A DNA stretch of 59,098 nucleotides, from NCBI GenBank assembly GCA_934229725.1, contig CAKQDX010000013.1, forward strand, positions 1 to 59,098, written 5' to 3'. Of the stretch, positions 17,627 to 26,253 are shown one piece after another. The position numbers were made by a program, and so were the translations under genes. The notes below the pieces were generated by a model, which saw only the letters and a list, made by a program, of their open reading frames with translations, ran no database searches and was not told the origin of the DNA. Positions within the stretch are counted from its first letter, which is position 1; every line of letters begins with the position of its first letter. The DNA is from an uncultured Streptococcus sp. (GTDB lineage Bacteria; Bacillota; Bacilli; Lactobacillales; Streptococcaceae).

Positions 17627-17653
17627 AAAAGTTGGCTTCGGTCAGCTTTTTTC
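17627..17653 (+). terminator. Terminator of gpmA
   Basis: AAAAGTTGGC and GTCAGCTTTT pair around a TTCG tetraloop, followed by T's. Confidence 0.8.
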
Positions 17654-17713
17654 TTTTCCTGAAAAAAATTGTAAGAAACGGTCAGAAAAGTCAGTCAATT
17701 CAGTAATTTTTCC

Positions 17714-17759
17714 TTGACTTTCAAGTTGGAAAGATGTATCATATTAGACAAGATACATC
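17714..17759 (+). promoter_or_regulatory. Promoter of the leucine operon with an inverted repeat at the start site
   Basis: TTGACT at 17714-17719, a 17-base spacer and TATCAT at 17737-17742. A perfect 8-bp inverted repeat, GATGTATC at 17733-17740 and GATACATC at 17752-17759, straddles the -10 box and the expected start of transcription near 17749, where a repressor could bind. Confidence 0.7.
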
Positions 17760-17776
17760 GAAAGGAAATGAGTCAA

Positions 17777-17824
17777 ATGACATTCGCAACTACAACTACT
17801 TTGCTATTGCGTGATGAGGGCTAG
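17777..17824 (+). CDS. Leucine-operon leader peptide
   Basis: A 15-codon reading frame, MTFATTTTLLLRDEG, with four consecutive Thr and three consecutive Leu codons (ttg cta ttg at 17801-17809). It ends at TAG just before the attenuator hairpins. AAAGGA at 17761-17766 is well spaced for the ATG at 17777. A second in-frame ATG at 17768 would give 18 residues but sits too close to that ribosome-binding site. Leader peptides with Leu runs control leucine operons in enterobacteria and in Lactococcus. This frame is too short for ordinary gene callers. Confidence 0.8.
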   Translation: MTFATTTTLLLRDEG

Positions 17825-17906
17825 TGCAAAAGCATTAGTCCTGTTTGGCTTACCAAGCGGGAGATAAAAACATCTCGCTTGGGTTTCCGAGTGAGATGTT
17901 TTTTTA
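17818..17906 (+). promoter_or_regulatory. Transcription attenuator of the leucine operon
   Basis: Four nested hairpins can be drawn. A pause-type hairpin pairs 17818-17827 with 17832-17841 and covers the leader stop codon. A small hairpin pairs 17843-17848 with 17853-17858. An antiterminator pairs 17854-17865 with 17872-17881. The terminator pairs 17866-17882 with 17887-17903 and ends in seven T's. Antiterminator and terminator share 17872-17881 and exclude each other, and the small hairpin competes for the 5' arm of the antiterminator. A ribosome stalled at the Leu codons would cover the first hairpin. The architecture is seen in the sequence; the mechanism is inferred. Confidence 0.8.
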
Positions 17907-17942
17907 CTACTATCGTTTTTATTTTTAGAAAGAGGATTGTCT

Positions 17943-19505
17943 ATGCGTAAAGTAGAATTTCTTGATACGAGCCTTCGTGATGGTGAACAAACACCGGGTG
18001 TTAACTTTTCAATCAAAGAAAAGGTTGCCATTGCTAAACAACTTGAGAAGTGGGGGATTTCTTCAATTGAGGCTGGTTTCCCAGCAGCTAGTCCAGATTC
18101 ATTTGAGGCAGTAAAACAAATTTCAGCTGCCATGACGACGACTGCGGTTTCTGGCTTGGCACGTTCTGTAAAATCTGACATTGATGCTTGTTACGAAGCT
18201 ATCAAGGATGCTAAATTCCCTCAATGCCATGTCTTTATCGCAACAAGTCCTATTCACCGTGAATACAAATTGAAGAAATCAAAAGAAGAAATTCTTGAGA
18301 TCATCAAAGAACATGTGACTTATGCGCGTGAACGTTTTGATGTCGTTGAGTTTTCACCTGAGGATGCTACTCGTACAGAACTCGATTATCTCTTGGAAGT
18401 TGTTCAAACAGCAGTTGATGCAGGCGCAACTTACATTAATATTCCTGATACAGTTGGTTTTACAACTCCTGAAGAGTTCGGTCATATTTTCAAATACCTC
18501 ATTGAAAATGTTAAATCAGACCGTGAAATCATCTTTAGTCCTCACTGCCACAATGACCTTGGCATGGCTGTAGCTAACACACTTGCAGCTATTAAAAATG
18601 GTGCTGGTCGTGTTGAAGGAACTGTGAATGGTATCGGTGAACGTGCGGGTAATGCAGCACTTGAAGAAGTGGCTGTAGCACTTAATATCCGTGAAGACTA
18701 CTATCAAGCAACAAGTGATATTGTGCTTAATGAAACAGTCAACACAGCTGAACTTGTGTCTCGTTACTCTGGAATTGCGATTCCTAAAAATAAAGCTGTT
18801 GTTGGTGGAAATGCCTTCTCTCACGAATCAGGTATTCACCAAGATGGTTTCCTAAAAAATCCTCTTACATATGAAATCATCACGCCAGAGCTTGTGGGTG
18901 TTAAGAAGAGTTCACTTCCACTTGGTAAGTTGTCAGGTCGTCATGCCTTTATTGAAAAATTGAAAGAACTTGAGCTTGATTTTGTTGAAGAAGACATCAA
19001 ACCACTCTTTAAGAAATTCAAGGTCTTGGCTGATAAAAAACATGATATTACTGATGCTGATATTCGAGCACTTGTGGCTGGAACTAATGTTGAAAATCCA
19101 GAAGGCTTCCACTTCCAAGATCTTCGTTTGACAACTAATGCTGATGAAACAATCACCGCAGCTGTTAGTCTGGTTAATGAAGATGGTGAGTCTGTGGAAT
19201 TCTTGGCAAATGGTCAAGGGTCAGTTGAAGCTATCTTCAATGCTATTGATAAATTCTTCAATCAAACCGTTCGCTTGACTTCTTATAATATCGATGCTGT
19301 AACTGATGGTATTGACGCTCAAGCTCGTGTACTAGTAACAGTTGAAAATGTGGATACAGATACTATCTTTAATGCTTCTGGTTTGGACTTTGATGTTTTG
19401 AAAGCTTCAGCAATTGCCTACATCAATGCAAATACGCTTGTTCAAAAAGAAAATTCTGGTGAAATGGCACGCAAAGTTTCTTACCGTGACCTTCCACAAG
19501 CCTAA
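17943..19505 (+). CDS. leuA: 2-isopropylmalate synthase
   Basis: LeuA condenses 2-oxoisovalerate with acetyl-CoA, the first step of leucine synthesis. The protein has 520 residues. The catalytic domain starts with FLDTSLRDGEQTPGVNFS, which holds the metal-binding Asp. The HxH metal motif is in SPHCHNDLGMA, and NGIGERAGN follows. The C-terminal 130 residues form the regulatory domain for leucine feedback inhibition. The ATG at 17943 has AAGAGGA seven bases upstream; an in-frame TTG at 17937 does not. It is the first structural gene after the attenuator. Confidence 0.97.
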   Translation: MRKVEFLDTSLRDGEQTPGVNFSIKEKVAIAKQLEKWGISSIEAGFPAASPDSFEAVKQISAAMTTTAVSGLARSVKSDIDACYEAIKDAKFPQCHVFIATSPIHREYKLKKSKEEILEIIKEHVTYARERFDVVEFSPEDATRTELDYLLEVVQTAVDAGATYINIPDTVGFTTPEEFGHIFKYLIENVKSDREIIFSPHCHNDLGMAVANTLAAIKNGAGRVEGTVNGIGERAGNAALEEVAVALNIREDYYQATSDIVLNETVNTAELVSRYSGIAIPKNKAVVGGNAFSHESGIHQDGFLKNPLTYEIITPELVGVKKSSLPLGKLSGRHAFIEKLKELELDFVEEDIKPLFKKFKVLADKKHDITDADIRALVAGTNVENPEGFHFQDLRLTTNADETITAAVSLVNEDGESVEFLANGQGSVEAIFNAIDKFFNQTVRLTSYNIDAVTDGIDAQARVLVTVENVDTDTIFNASGLDFDVLKASAIAYINANTLVQKENSGEMARKVSYRDLPQA

Positions 19506-19517
19506 GAGGAGTTAAAC

Positions 19518-20555
19518 ATGACAAAAAAAATTGTAACACTTTCTGGTGATGGTATTGGACCTGAAATTATGGCGGCAGGTCTTGAAGTTCTGGATAAAGT
19601 AGCTTCAAAAATCGGATTTGATTATGTTATTGATGCTAAACCTTTTGGTGGTGCTGGTATTGATGCTGAAGGTCATCCACTTCCTAAGTCTACCTTGGAT
19701 GCTGCTAAATCAGCAGATGCTATCCTCTTGGCAGCGATTGGGGGACCAAAATATGACAATGCGCCAGTTCGTCCTGAACAAGGACTTTTGGCCATTCGTA
19801 AGGAATTGAACCTCTTTGCTAATATCCGTCCTGTTCGTATCTTTGATGCGTTGAAACACTTGTCACCTCTTAAACCTGAACGTATTGAAGGTGTTGACTT
19901 TGTCGTTGTACGTGAGCTTACAGGTGGTATCTACTTTGGCGAACATATTTTAGAAGAAGATGAGGCTCGTGATATTAATGATTATTCAGCTGATGAGATT
20001 CGTCGTATCATGCGTCGTGCCTTTAAGATTGCCCAAGGTCGTGGTAAGAAAGTTACTAGCATTGATAAACAAAATGTCTTGGCAACTTCTAAATTGTGGC
20101 GTAAGATTGCTGATGAAGTTTCATTGGAATTTCCAGATGTAACCCTTGAACACCAACTCGTTGATAGTGCTGCCATGATTATGATTACCAACCCAGCTCG
20201 TTTTGACGTGGTTGTGACAGAAAACCTTTTTGGGGATATTTTGTCAGATGAATCAAGTGTCCTTCCAGGAACTCTAGGTGTTATGCCATCTGCCAGTCAT
20301 TCAGAAAATGGGCCAAGTCTTTATGAACCAATTCATGGTTCAGCACCTGACATTGCTGGTCAAGGAATTGCCAATCCGATTTCAATGATTTTGTCAGTAG
20401 CAATGATGCTTCGTGAAAGTTTCAATGAAACTGAAGGGGCAGAATTGATTGAAAATGCTGTTGATAAGACCTTGAATCAAGGTATCTTGACACGTGATTT
20501 GGGTGGTCAGGCATCTACTGCTGAAATGACAGCAGCTATCATTAGCAATCTCTAA
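19518..20555 (+). CDS. leuB: 3-isopropylmalate dehydrogenase
   Basis: LeuB oxidatively decarboxylates 3-isopropylmalate with NAD. The protein has 345 residues. GDGIGPEIM is at the N-terminus, the substrate-binding loop with RPEQGLLAIRKEL is intact, and VTENLFGDILSDE carries the Mg-binding Asp residues. The NAD-binding segment HGSAPDIAGQGIANP is complete. It lies 12 bases after leuA with AGAGGAG before the ATG. Confidence 0.97.
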   Translation: MTKKIVTLSGDGIGPEIMAAGLEVLDKVASKIGFDYVIDAKPFGGAGIDAEGHPLPKSTLDAAKSADAILLAAIGGPKYDNAPVRPEQGLLAIRKELNLFANIRPVRIFDALKHLSPLKPERIEGVDFVVVRELTGGIYFGEHILEEDEARDINDYSADEIRRIMRRAFKIAQGRGKKVTSIDKQNVLATSKLWRKIADEVSLEFPDVTLEHQLVDSAAMIMITNPARFDVVVTENLFGDILSDESSVLPGTLGVMPSASHSENGPSLYEPIHGSAPDIAGQGIANPISMILSVAMMLRESFNETEGAELIENAVDKTLNQGILTRDLGGQASTAEMTAAIISNL

Positions 20556-20559
20556 AATC

Positions 20560-20841
20560 ATGGCACTAAAACAAGTGTTACTTTCTGTTTTGTTGGTATG
20601 GAATCTCCTTGTTTTATGTGCTTATGGGCTTGATAAACACAAGGCTATTCGACATAGGCAGCGGATTTCTGAGAAGACATTATTATTGCAGACCCTTCTT
20701 TTGGGTGGTCTTGGTGCTTCTCTAGGTGGGGTTGTGTTTAGACATAAAATTAAGAAATGGTACTTTAAGCTTTGCTGGCTTTTGGGCCTAATAATTGATT
20801 GTATTATGTTATACCTCATCCTAACGAAACTTTCGGATTAG
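20560..20841 (+). CDS. DUF1294 membrane protein inside the leucine operon
   Basis: A 93-residue membrane protein starting four bases after leuB. It has a hydrophobic N-terminal segment (5-22), the conserved core YGLDKHKAIRHRQRISEKTLL followed by GGLGASLGG, and two further hydrophobic segments. This pattern fits the DUF1294 family, whose function is not known. The gene is inserted between leuB and leuC with no promoter of its own, so it is co-expressed with leucine synthesis. The upstream distance leaves no strong ribosome-binding site, which suggests translational coupling to leuB. Confidence 0.85.
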   Translation: MALKQVLLSVLLVWNLLVLCAYGLDKHKAIRHRQRISEKTLLLQTLLLGGLGASLGGVVFRHKIKKWYFKLCWLLGLIIDCIMLYLILTKLSD

Positions 20842-20871
20842 TCTATCCTTAGATAATAATTGGAGTATTTT

Positions 20872-22263
20872 ATGAGCGGAAAATCAATTTTCGATAAACT
20901 TTGGGAACGCCACGTTGTTACTGGTAACGAAGGTGAACCACAATTGATGTATGTGGATCAACACTATATTCACGAAGTTACAAGTCCACAAGCCTTTCAA
21001 GGACTTCGTGATGCTGGACGTAAAGTGCGTCGCCCAGATTTAACTTTCGGTACGACTGACCACAACGTTCCTACAGTGGATATTTTCAACATTCGTGACC
21101 TTATTTCTAAGAACCAGATTGACACTTTGGCGAAAAACGTTGAAGAATTTGGTATTGATGCGGCTACCCACGGTACTGCTCGTCAGGGTATTGTCCACAT
21201 GGTTGGTCCTGAAACAGGTCGTAGTCAACCTGGTAAATTTGTAGTCTGTGGGGATAGTCATACGGCTACTCACGGTGCCTTTGGTGCCATTGCCTTTGGT
21301 ATTGGGACATCTGAGGTGGAACACGTTTTCGCGACACAATGTTTGTGGCAAGTGAAACCTAAGAAAATGAGGGTTGAATTTGTTGGTAAACCTCAGCCAG
21401 GTGTCTATTCAAAAGACTTTATCCTCGCCCTTATTGCTCGCTATGGTGTGGATGCAGGTGTAGGATACGCAGTCGAATATTGTGGTGAAGCTATTGATGC
21501 CCTTTCAATGGATGAACGCATGACTATTTGTAACATGTCTATTGAATTTGGTGCTAAGATGGGTCTCATGAATCCTGACCAAAAGACTTATGATTATGTT
21601 GAAGGTCGTCCATGTGCACCTCAAGGTGAAAAATTTGAAGAAGCAGTAGCTGACTGGAAAACTTTGGTTTCTGATCCTGATGCTGAATATGACAAAGTCA
21701 TCACAATTGATGTTTCTGAGTTGGCTCCTATGGTGACATGGGGAACTAACCCTGAAATGGGTGTTGAGTTTGATCAACCATTCCCAGAAATCAATGACTT
21801 CAATGATGAACGTGCTTACGAATATATGGATGTAAAACCTGGTGACTATGCTAAAGACATTGATTTGGGTTATGTCTTTATCGGTTCTTGTACTAATGCA
21901 CGTCTTAGCGACCTTGAGTTAGCAGCTAAGTTTGTTAAAGGGAAACATATTGCCCCAACATTGACAGCTATTGTTGTACCTGGTTCACGTCCCGTTAAGA
22001 AAGAAGCTGAGCGTCTTGGCTTGGATAAAATTTTCTTGGATGCAGGATTTGAATGGCGTGATCCAGGTTGCTCAATGTGTCTTGGTATGAACCCAGACCA
22101 TGTTCCTGAAGGTGTGCATTGTGCCTCTACAAGTAACCGTAACTTCGAGGGACGCCAAGGATACGGAGCTCGTACTCACCTTTGTAGTCCAGCAATGGCA
22201 GCCGCAGCGGCTATCGCTGGTAAATTTGTAGATGTACGTGATATGCCAGAAGTTCAAGCATAA
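20872..22263 (+). CDS. leuC: 3-isopropylmalate dehydratase large subunit
   Basis: LeuC, with LeuD, isomerises 2- to 3-isopropylmalate through a [4Fe-4S] cluster. The protein has 463 residues. Cluster ligands are seen in IGSCTNARLSD and in the pair DPGCSMCLGMNPD. The aconitase-type segment DSHTATHGAFGAIAFGIGTSE is intact. The ATG at 20872 follows TTGGAG at 20860-20865, which I read as the ribosome-binding site rather than as an earlier TTG start. Confidence 0.97.
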   Translation: MSGKSIFDKLWERHVVTGNEGEPQLMYVDQHYIHEVTSPQAFQGLRDAGRKVRRPDLTFGTTDHNVPTVDIFNIRDLISKNQIDTLAKNVEEFGIDAATHGTARQGIVHMVGPETGRSQPGKFVVCGDSHTATHGAFGAIAFGIGTSEVEHVFATQCLWQVKPKKMRVEFVGKPQPGVYSKDFILALIARYGVDAGVGYAVEYCGEAIDALSMDERMTICNMSIEFGAKMGLMNPDQKTYDYVEGRPCAPQGEKFEEAVADWKTLVSDPDAEYDKVITIDVSELAPMVTWGTNPEMGVEFDQPFPEINDFNDERAYEYMDVKPGDYAKDIDLGYVFIGSCTNARLSDLELAAKFVKGKHIAPTLTAIVVPGSRPVKKEAERLGLDKIFLDAGFEWRDPGCSMCLGMNPDHVPEGVHCASTSNRNFEGRQGYGARTHLCSPAMAAAAAIAGKFVDVRDMPEVQA

Positions 22264-22274
22264 GGGAGAAGATA

Positions 22275-22865
22275 ATGGAAAAATTTACCGTCTATACAGG
22301 GAAATCAGTACCTTTGATGAATGATAACATCGATACGGACCAACTCATTCCCAAACAATTCTTGAAAGCTGTTGATAAAAAAGGCTTTGGTAAGAATTTG
22401 ATGTTTGAATGGCGTTACCTCAATGATAACTACGATGAGAATCCTGATTTTGTTTTCAATAAAGATGAATACCGTGATGCAACTATCTTGGTTACGGGTG
22501 ATAACTTTGGTTCAGGATCATCTCGTGAACACGCTGCATGGGCATTGGAAGACTACGGTTTCCGCTGTGTTATCGCAGGATCATTTTCAGATATTCACTA
22601 CAACAATGAATTGAAAAATGGTATGTTGCCAATCGTTCAACCCTTGGAAGTTCGTCAAAAATTGGCTGCTCTTCCTGCAGGTGAAGAAATCACGATTGAC
22701 CTTCCAAACCAAGTCATTAAATCTTCAGCTGGAGAATTTCCATTTGAGATTGACCATGAGTGGAAACGTAAATTGGTCGAAGGACTTGATGACATTGGTA
22801 TCACACTTCAATATGAAGATTTGATTTCTGCTTATGAAAAGAAACGTCCAGCCTACTGGCAATAA
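22275..22865 (+). CDS. leuD: 3-isopropylmalate dehydratase small subunit
   Basis: LeuD has 196 residues and supplies the swivelling domain of the isomerase. NDNIDTDQLIPKQFL and the substrate-contact motif GDNFGSGSSREHA are both complete. It lies 11 bases after leuC behind AGGGAG and is followed by the operon terminator. No ilv genes are adjacent, so the 2-oxoisovalerate supply is encoded elsewhere. Confidence 0.97.
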   Translation: MEKFTVYTGKSVPLMNDNIDTDQLIPKQFLKAVDKKGFGKNLMFEWRYLNDNYDENPDFVFNKDEYRDATILVTGDNFGSGSSREHAAWALEDYGFRCVIAGSFSDIHYNNELKNGMLPIVQPLEVRQKLAALPAGEEITIDLPNQVIKSSAGEFPFEIDHEWKRKLVEGLDDIGITLQYEDLISAYEKKRPAYWQ

Positions 22866-22924
22866 GGATTTTTTAGCTTTAATAACGCATGACCTTGAAA
22901 TCAGTGATTATATAGTCATGTAAG

Positions 22925-22975
22925 GATGGGATAAGAACAATAGGTATTAAAACTTGTTCTGTCCCATCTTTTTGT
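22925..22975 (+). terminator. Terminator of the leucine operon
   Basis: GATGGGA-x-AAGAACAA pairs with TTGTTCT-x-TCCCATC across a 13-base loop, followed by TTTTTG. Confidence 0.8.
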
Positions 22976-23019
22976 TTTCGGGAGGAAGACAAAGCGGTTG
23001 CATTTTTACAAGATTGGTG

Positions 23020-23028
23020 TGTTATAAT
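23020..23028 (+). promoter_or_regulatory. Extended -10 promoter of dnaE
   Basis: TGT-TATAAT with TATAAT at 23023-23028. A weak TTGCAT at 22998 is 19 bases upstream. Confidence 0.55.
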
Positions 23029-23051
23029 AGAAGGATAGAGAGGAGGCTCTC

Positions 23052-26000
23052 ATGTTTGCCCAATTAGATACAAAATCAGTGTATAGTTTCATGGATAGTG
23101 TCGTAGATTTACCAAGCTATGTCCAACGTGCCAAAGAACTTGGCTATCAGGCCATTGGATTGATGGACCGTGATAACCTCTATGCTGCCTATCATTTTGC
23201 ACAACTGGCTACTAAACATGGATTACGTCCCTTGATTGGTATGGAAGCAAATTTAGTCTACGAGGGAAGAACGATTGCATTTCGTCTCTTAGCTAAAAAT
23301 AATCAGGGCTATAAGAATTTGATGAAGTTGGCAACAGAGCTCTCCACAGGACAACGTGAGTTTACGGCTTTATCCAACTATTTGAATGAGATTGCGCTTA
23401 TCCTACCCAGCGAAGAGTGGGAACCAGGAACGGCGTTTGAATCAGATGTCTTCATTGGAGTAAGGCCAGAAGATGCGGGTAAAGAGTTTGATTACCCTGT
23501 CCTCCCTTTACATACAGTACGTTACTTTGAAAATGCAGATCGCTCGACGATTCAGATGTTGCATGCCATCTCACAAAACGTTTCCTTGTCTGAAGCTGCT
23601 ATTTGTCCCATGAATCAACTTCTTTTCTCACCTCAAGAAATGGAAGGTGCATATAGTGACATTCCAGAGGCTTTGAATAATTTGGAACAACTTGTTTCAG
23701 ACATTACTTATCAATTTGATACAGATCTGAAGCTTCCCCGTTTTAATCGTGATATGCTGGCAGTTAATCAATTACGCCAATTAGCCCAAGCTGGATTGGA
23801 GACTAAAGAGTTAACAGCCCCAGTTTATCAGGAACGGTTAGACAAAGAATTAGCAGTCATCCATCAAATGGGCTTTGATGACTATTTCTTAATCGTTTGG
23901 GATCTCCTTCGTTTTGGGCGTAGTCGTGGATACTATATGGGAATGGGGCGTGGGTCCGCAGCTGGTAGCCTAGTTGCCTATGCTTTAGATATTACGGGTA
24001 TTGATCCTGTTAAAAATGACTTGCTATTTGAGCGTTTCCTAAATGAAGAACGGTATACCATGCCAGATATTGATATTGACTTACCCGATATCTATCGAAG
24101 TGAGTTCCTACATTATGTGAGAGACCGTTATGGCAGTATGCACTCTGCTCAGATTGTCACATTTTCAACCTTTGGAGCCAAGCAGGCAATTCGAGATGTT
24201 TTTAAACGTTTTGGAGCTAAGGAATTTGAACTGTCTCAACTCAGCAAAAAGATTTCTTTTCGTGATAATCTAACCTCTGTCTATGAGAAGAATATGTCAT
24301 TTAGGCAATTGATTAATCAGAGACCAGAATTCCAGAGGGCCTTTGAAATTGCTAAGGCAATCGAAGGACAGCCTCGACAGACATCTATTCATGCTGCTGG
24401 TATTGTAATGAGTGATGATGACTTAACAGAACACATCCCTCTAAGAGCCGGTGAAGACATGATGGTTACCCAATACGATGCCTCTGCCGTAGAAGCCAAT
24501 GGTCTTCTTAAGATGGACTTCCTGGGGCTTCGCAATTTGACCTTTGTTCAAAAAATGAAGGAAAAGTTGGAAGAGGAGCAAGGAGTCGCCATTGATATCA
24601 AGTCGATTGATTTAGAGGATTCTCAGACGTTAGCTCTTTTTGCCAGTGGTAAGACCAAGGGGATTTTTCAGTTTGAGCAAGCGGGTGCCATAAATCTCTT
24701 AAAACGCATAAAACCCTCTAAATTTGAAGAAGTGGTTGCCACAACCTCTCTTAACCGTCCTGGGGCTAGTGATTATATAGACAATTTCATCGCTCGTAAG
24801 TATGGAAAAGAGAAAGTAGATCTGATTGATCCTGTTGTTGCTCCTATCCTTGAGCCAACTTATGGTATTATGCTCTATCAGGAGCAGGTTATGCAGATTG
24901 CTCAGGTGTTCGCTGGCTTTACACTGGGGAAAGCCGACCTGCTTCGTCGAGCTATGTCTAAGAAAGATGCCAATGAAATGTCCAAGATGTCTGAGGCATT
25001 TATGTCTGGCAGTCAACAATTAGGACGTAACCCACAGATTGCTGAGCGCCTCTTTAGTATGATGGCTAAGTTTGCCGGATATGGTTTTAATAGGAGTCAT
25101 GCCTATGCTTATTCAGCTTTAGCTTTTCAATTGGCTTATTTCAAAAGCCACTATCCTCAAGTTTTCTATGACGTTATGCTGAATTACTCGTCTAGTGATT
25201 ACATTAAGGATGCTATTGAAAATGGCTTTTCTTTGGCTAGACTGGATATCAATAGAATTCCATTTCATGACAAAATTTCAGAAGGCAAAATTGTCTTAGG
25301 TCTAAAGACTATTAAAGGATTTCCTAGAGATTTTGCGCTTTGGATTATTGAAGATCGAAAGGAAAATGGCAAATACGTCTCTATCGAGGACTTTTTGACA
25401 CGTATTCCCAAGAAATATCAGAAAGTAGACGTATTGACACCTTTAATCCACATAGGCTTGTTTGACATCTTTGAAACGAATCGTCAGAAAATCATTGGAA
25501 ATTTAAGTAACCTCTTTACTTTTGTCAATGAGTTGGGTAGCTTGTTTGCGGAGTCGTCCTATTCCTGGGTTGATTATGACGATTATAGTCAGATAGACCG
25601 TTACAATATGGAACAGGAGTTACTGGGTGTTGGTCTTAGCCCTCATCCCTTACATTTGGCTCAGAAAACGGCTACGCGTCCTTACCAGCCCATTTCAGAT
25701 TTGGCTGTAAATAGTAAAGCCACTGTATTGGTTCAACTAGAATCAGTTAGAATCATCAGAACAAAGAAAGGTGATCAGATGGCTTTTCTGAGTGTCTCTG
25801 ATGGAATAAACAAGTTAGATGTGACGCTTTTTCCAGAAACCTATTTTTATCATAAGGATAAGTTAAAAGAAGGTGGTCTCTTTTATCTTGAGGGACGAAC
25901 TCAGGAGCGTGATGGGCGAATCCAATTAATTTTGGCGAATATGGAAGAAGCTAGTACGGAACGTTTCTGGATTTTACTAAAAAATCATGAAAAGGACTTA

Positions 26001-26162
26001 GAGATTTCCAAAATTCTAGCCAAGTATCCGGGGAACATTCCTGTTATCATCCGTTATCAGGAAAGTAAGGAAACAATAGTCAGTCAACGTTTTAGGGTGT
26101 CTGATGAGGTAGAATTGCAAAAAGAATTGGCCCAATATACTCTAAAAACAGTTATAAGATAA
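23052..26162 (+). CDS. dnaE: DNA polymerase III alpha subunit, DnaE type
   Basis: In Firmicutes DnaE extends RNA primers before handing over to PolC and also does error-prone repair synthesis. The length of 1,036 residues matches the short DnaE1-type enzymes. An N-terminal PHP domain (about 1-200) is followed by the polymerase core: GMGRGSAAGSLVAYALDITGIDP holds the fingers and phosphate loop, and PDIDIDLPDIYR has the catalytic Asp residues. The helix-hairpin-helix and OB-fold region lies at about 790-950. AGAGGAGG precedes the ATG. No proofreading exonuclease motif interrupts the PHP domain, which separates it from PolC. Confidence 0.96.
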   Translation: MFAQLDTKSVYSFMDSVVDLPSYVQRAKELGYQAIGLMDRDNLYAAYHFAQLATKHGLRPLIGMEANLVYEGRTIAFRLLAKNNQGYKNLMKLATELSTGQREFTALSNYLNEIALILPSEEWEPGTAFESDVFIGVRPEDAGKEFDYPVLPLHTVRYFENADRSTIQMLHAISQNVSLSEAAICPMNQLLFSPQEMEGAYSDIPEALNNLEQLVSDITYQFDTDLKLPRFNRDMLAVNQLRQLAQAGLETKELTAPVYQERLDKELAVIHQMGFDDYFLIVWDLLRFGRSRGYYMGMGRGSAAGSLVAYALDITGIDPVKNDLLFERFLNEERYTMPDIDIDLPDIYRSEFLHYVRDRYGSMHSAQIVTFSTFGAKQAIRDVFKRFGAKEFELSQLSKKISFRDNLTSVYEKNMSFRQLINQRPEFQRAFEIAKAIEGQPRQTSIHAAGIVMSDDDLTEHIPLRAGEDMMVTQYDASAVEANGLLKMDFLGLRNLTFVQKMKEKLEEEQGVAIDIKSIDLEDSQTLALFASGKTKGIFQFEQAGAINLLKRIKPSKFEEVVATTSLNRPGASDYIDNFIARKYGKEKVDLIDPVVAPILEPTYGIMLYQEQVMQIAQVFAGFTLGKADLLRRAMSKKDANEMSKMSEAFMSGSQQLGRNPQIAERLFSMMAKFAGYGFNRSHAYAYSALAFQLAYFKSHYPQVFYDVMLNYSSSDYIKDAIENGFSLARLDINRIPFHDKISEGKIVLGLKTIKGFPRDFALWIIEDRKENGKYVSIEDFLTRIPKKYQKVDVLTPLIHIGLFDIFETNRQKIIGNLSNLFTFVNELGSLFAESSYSWVDYDDYSQIDRYNMEQELLGVGLSPHPLHLAQKTATRPYQPISDLAVNSKATVLVQLESVRIIRTKKGDQMAFLSVSDGINKLDVTLFPETYFYHKDKLKEGGLFYLEGRTQERDGRIQLILANMEEASTERFWILLKNHEKDLEISKILAKYPGNIPVIIRYQESKETIVSQRFRVSDEVELQKELAQYTLKTVIR

Positions 26163-26208
26163 AAAACTGGTAAAACTTTTCAAATTTCAAGCTATTTAGA
26201 ATTGTTTG

Positions 26209-26217
26209 TGTTATAAT
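26209..26217 (+). promoter_or_regulatory. Extended -10 promoter of pfkA-pyk
   Basis: TGT-TATAAT with TATAAT at 26212-26217. I see no convincing cre (CcpA) site in the short leader. Confidence 0.6.
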
Positions 26218-26253
26218 AATAATGTTAAATATATAAAAGGAGTATCAGGAATA

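Noticed and set aside
17690..17715. CodY box before leuA
   Set aside because: AATTCAGTAATTTTT matches the consensus at only about half of the positions.
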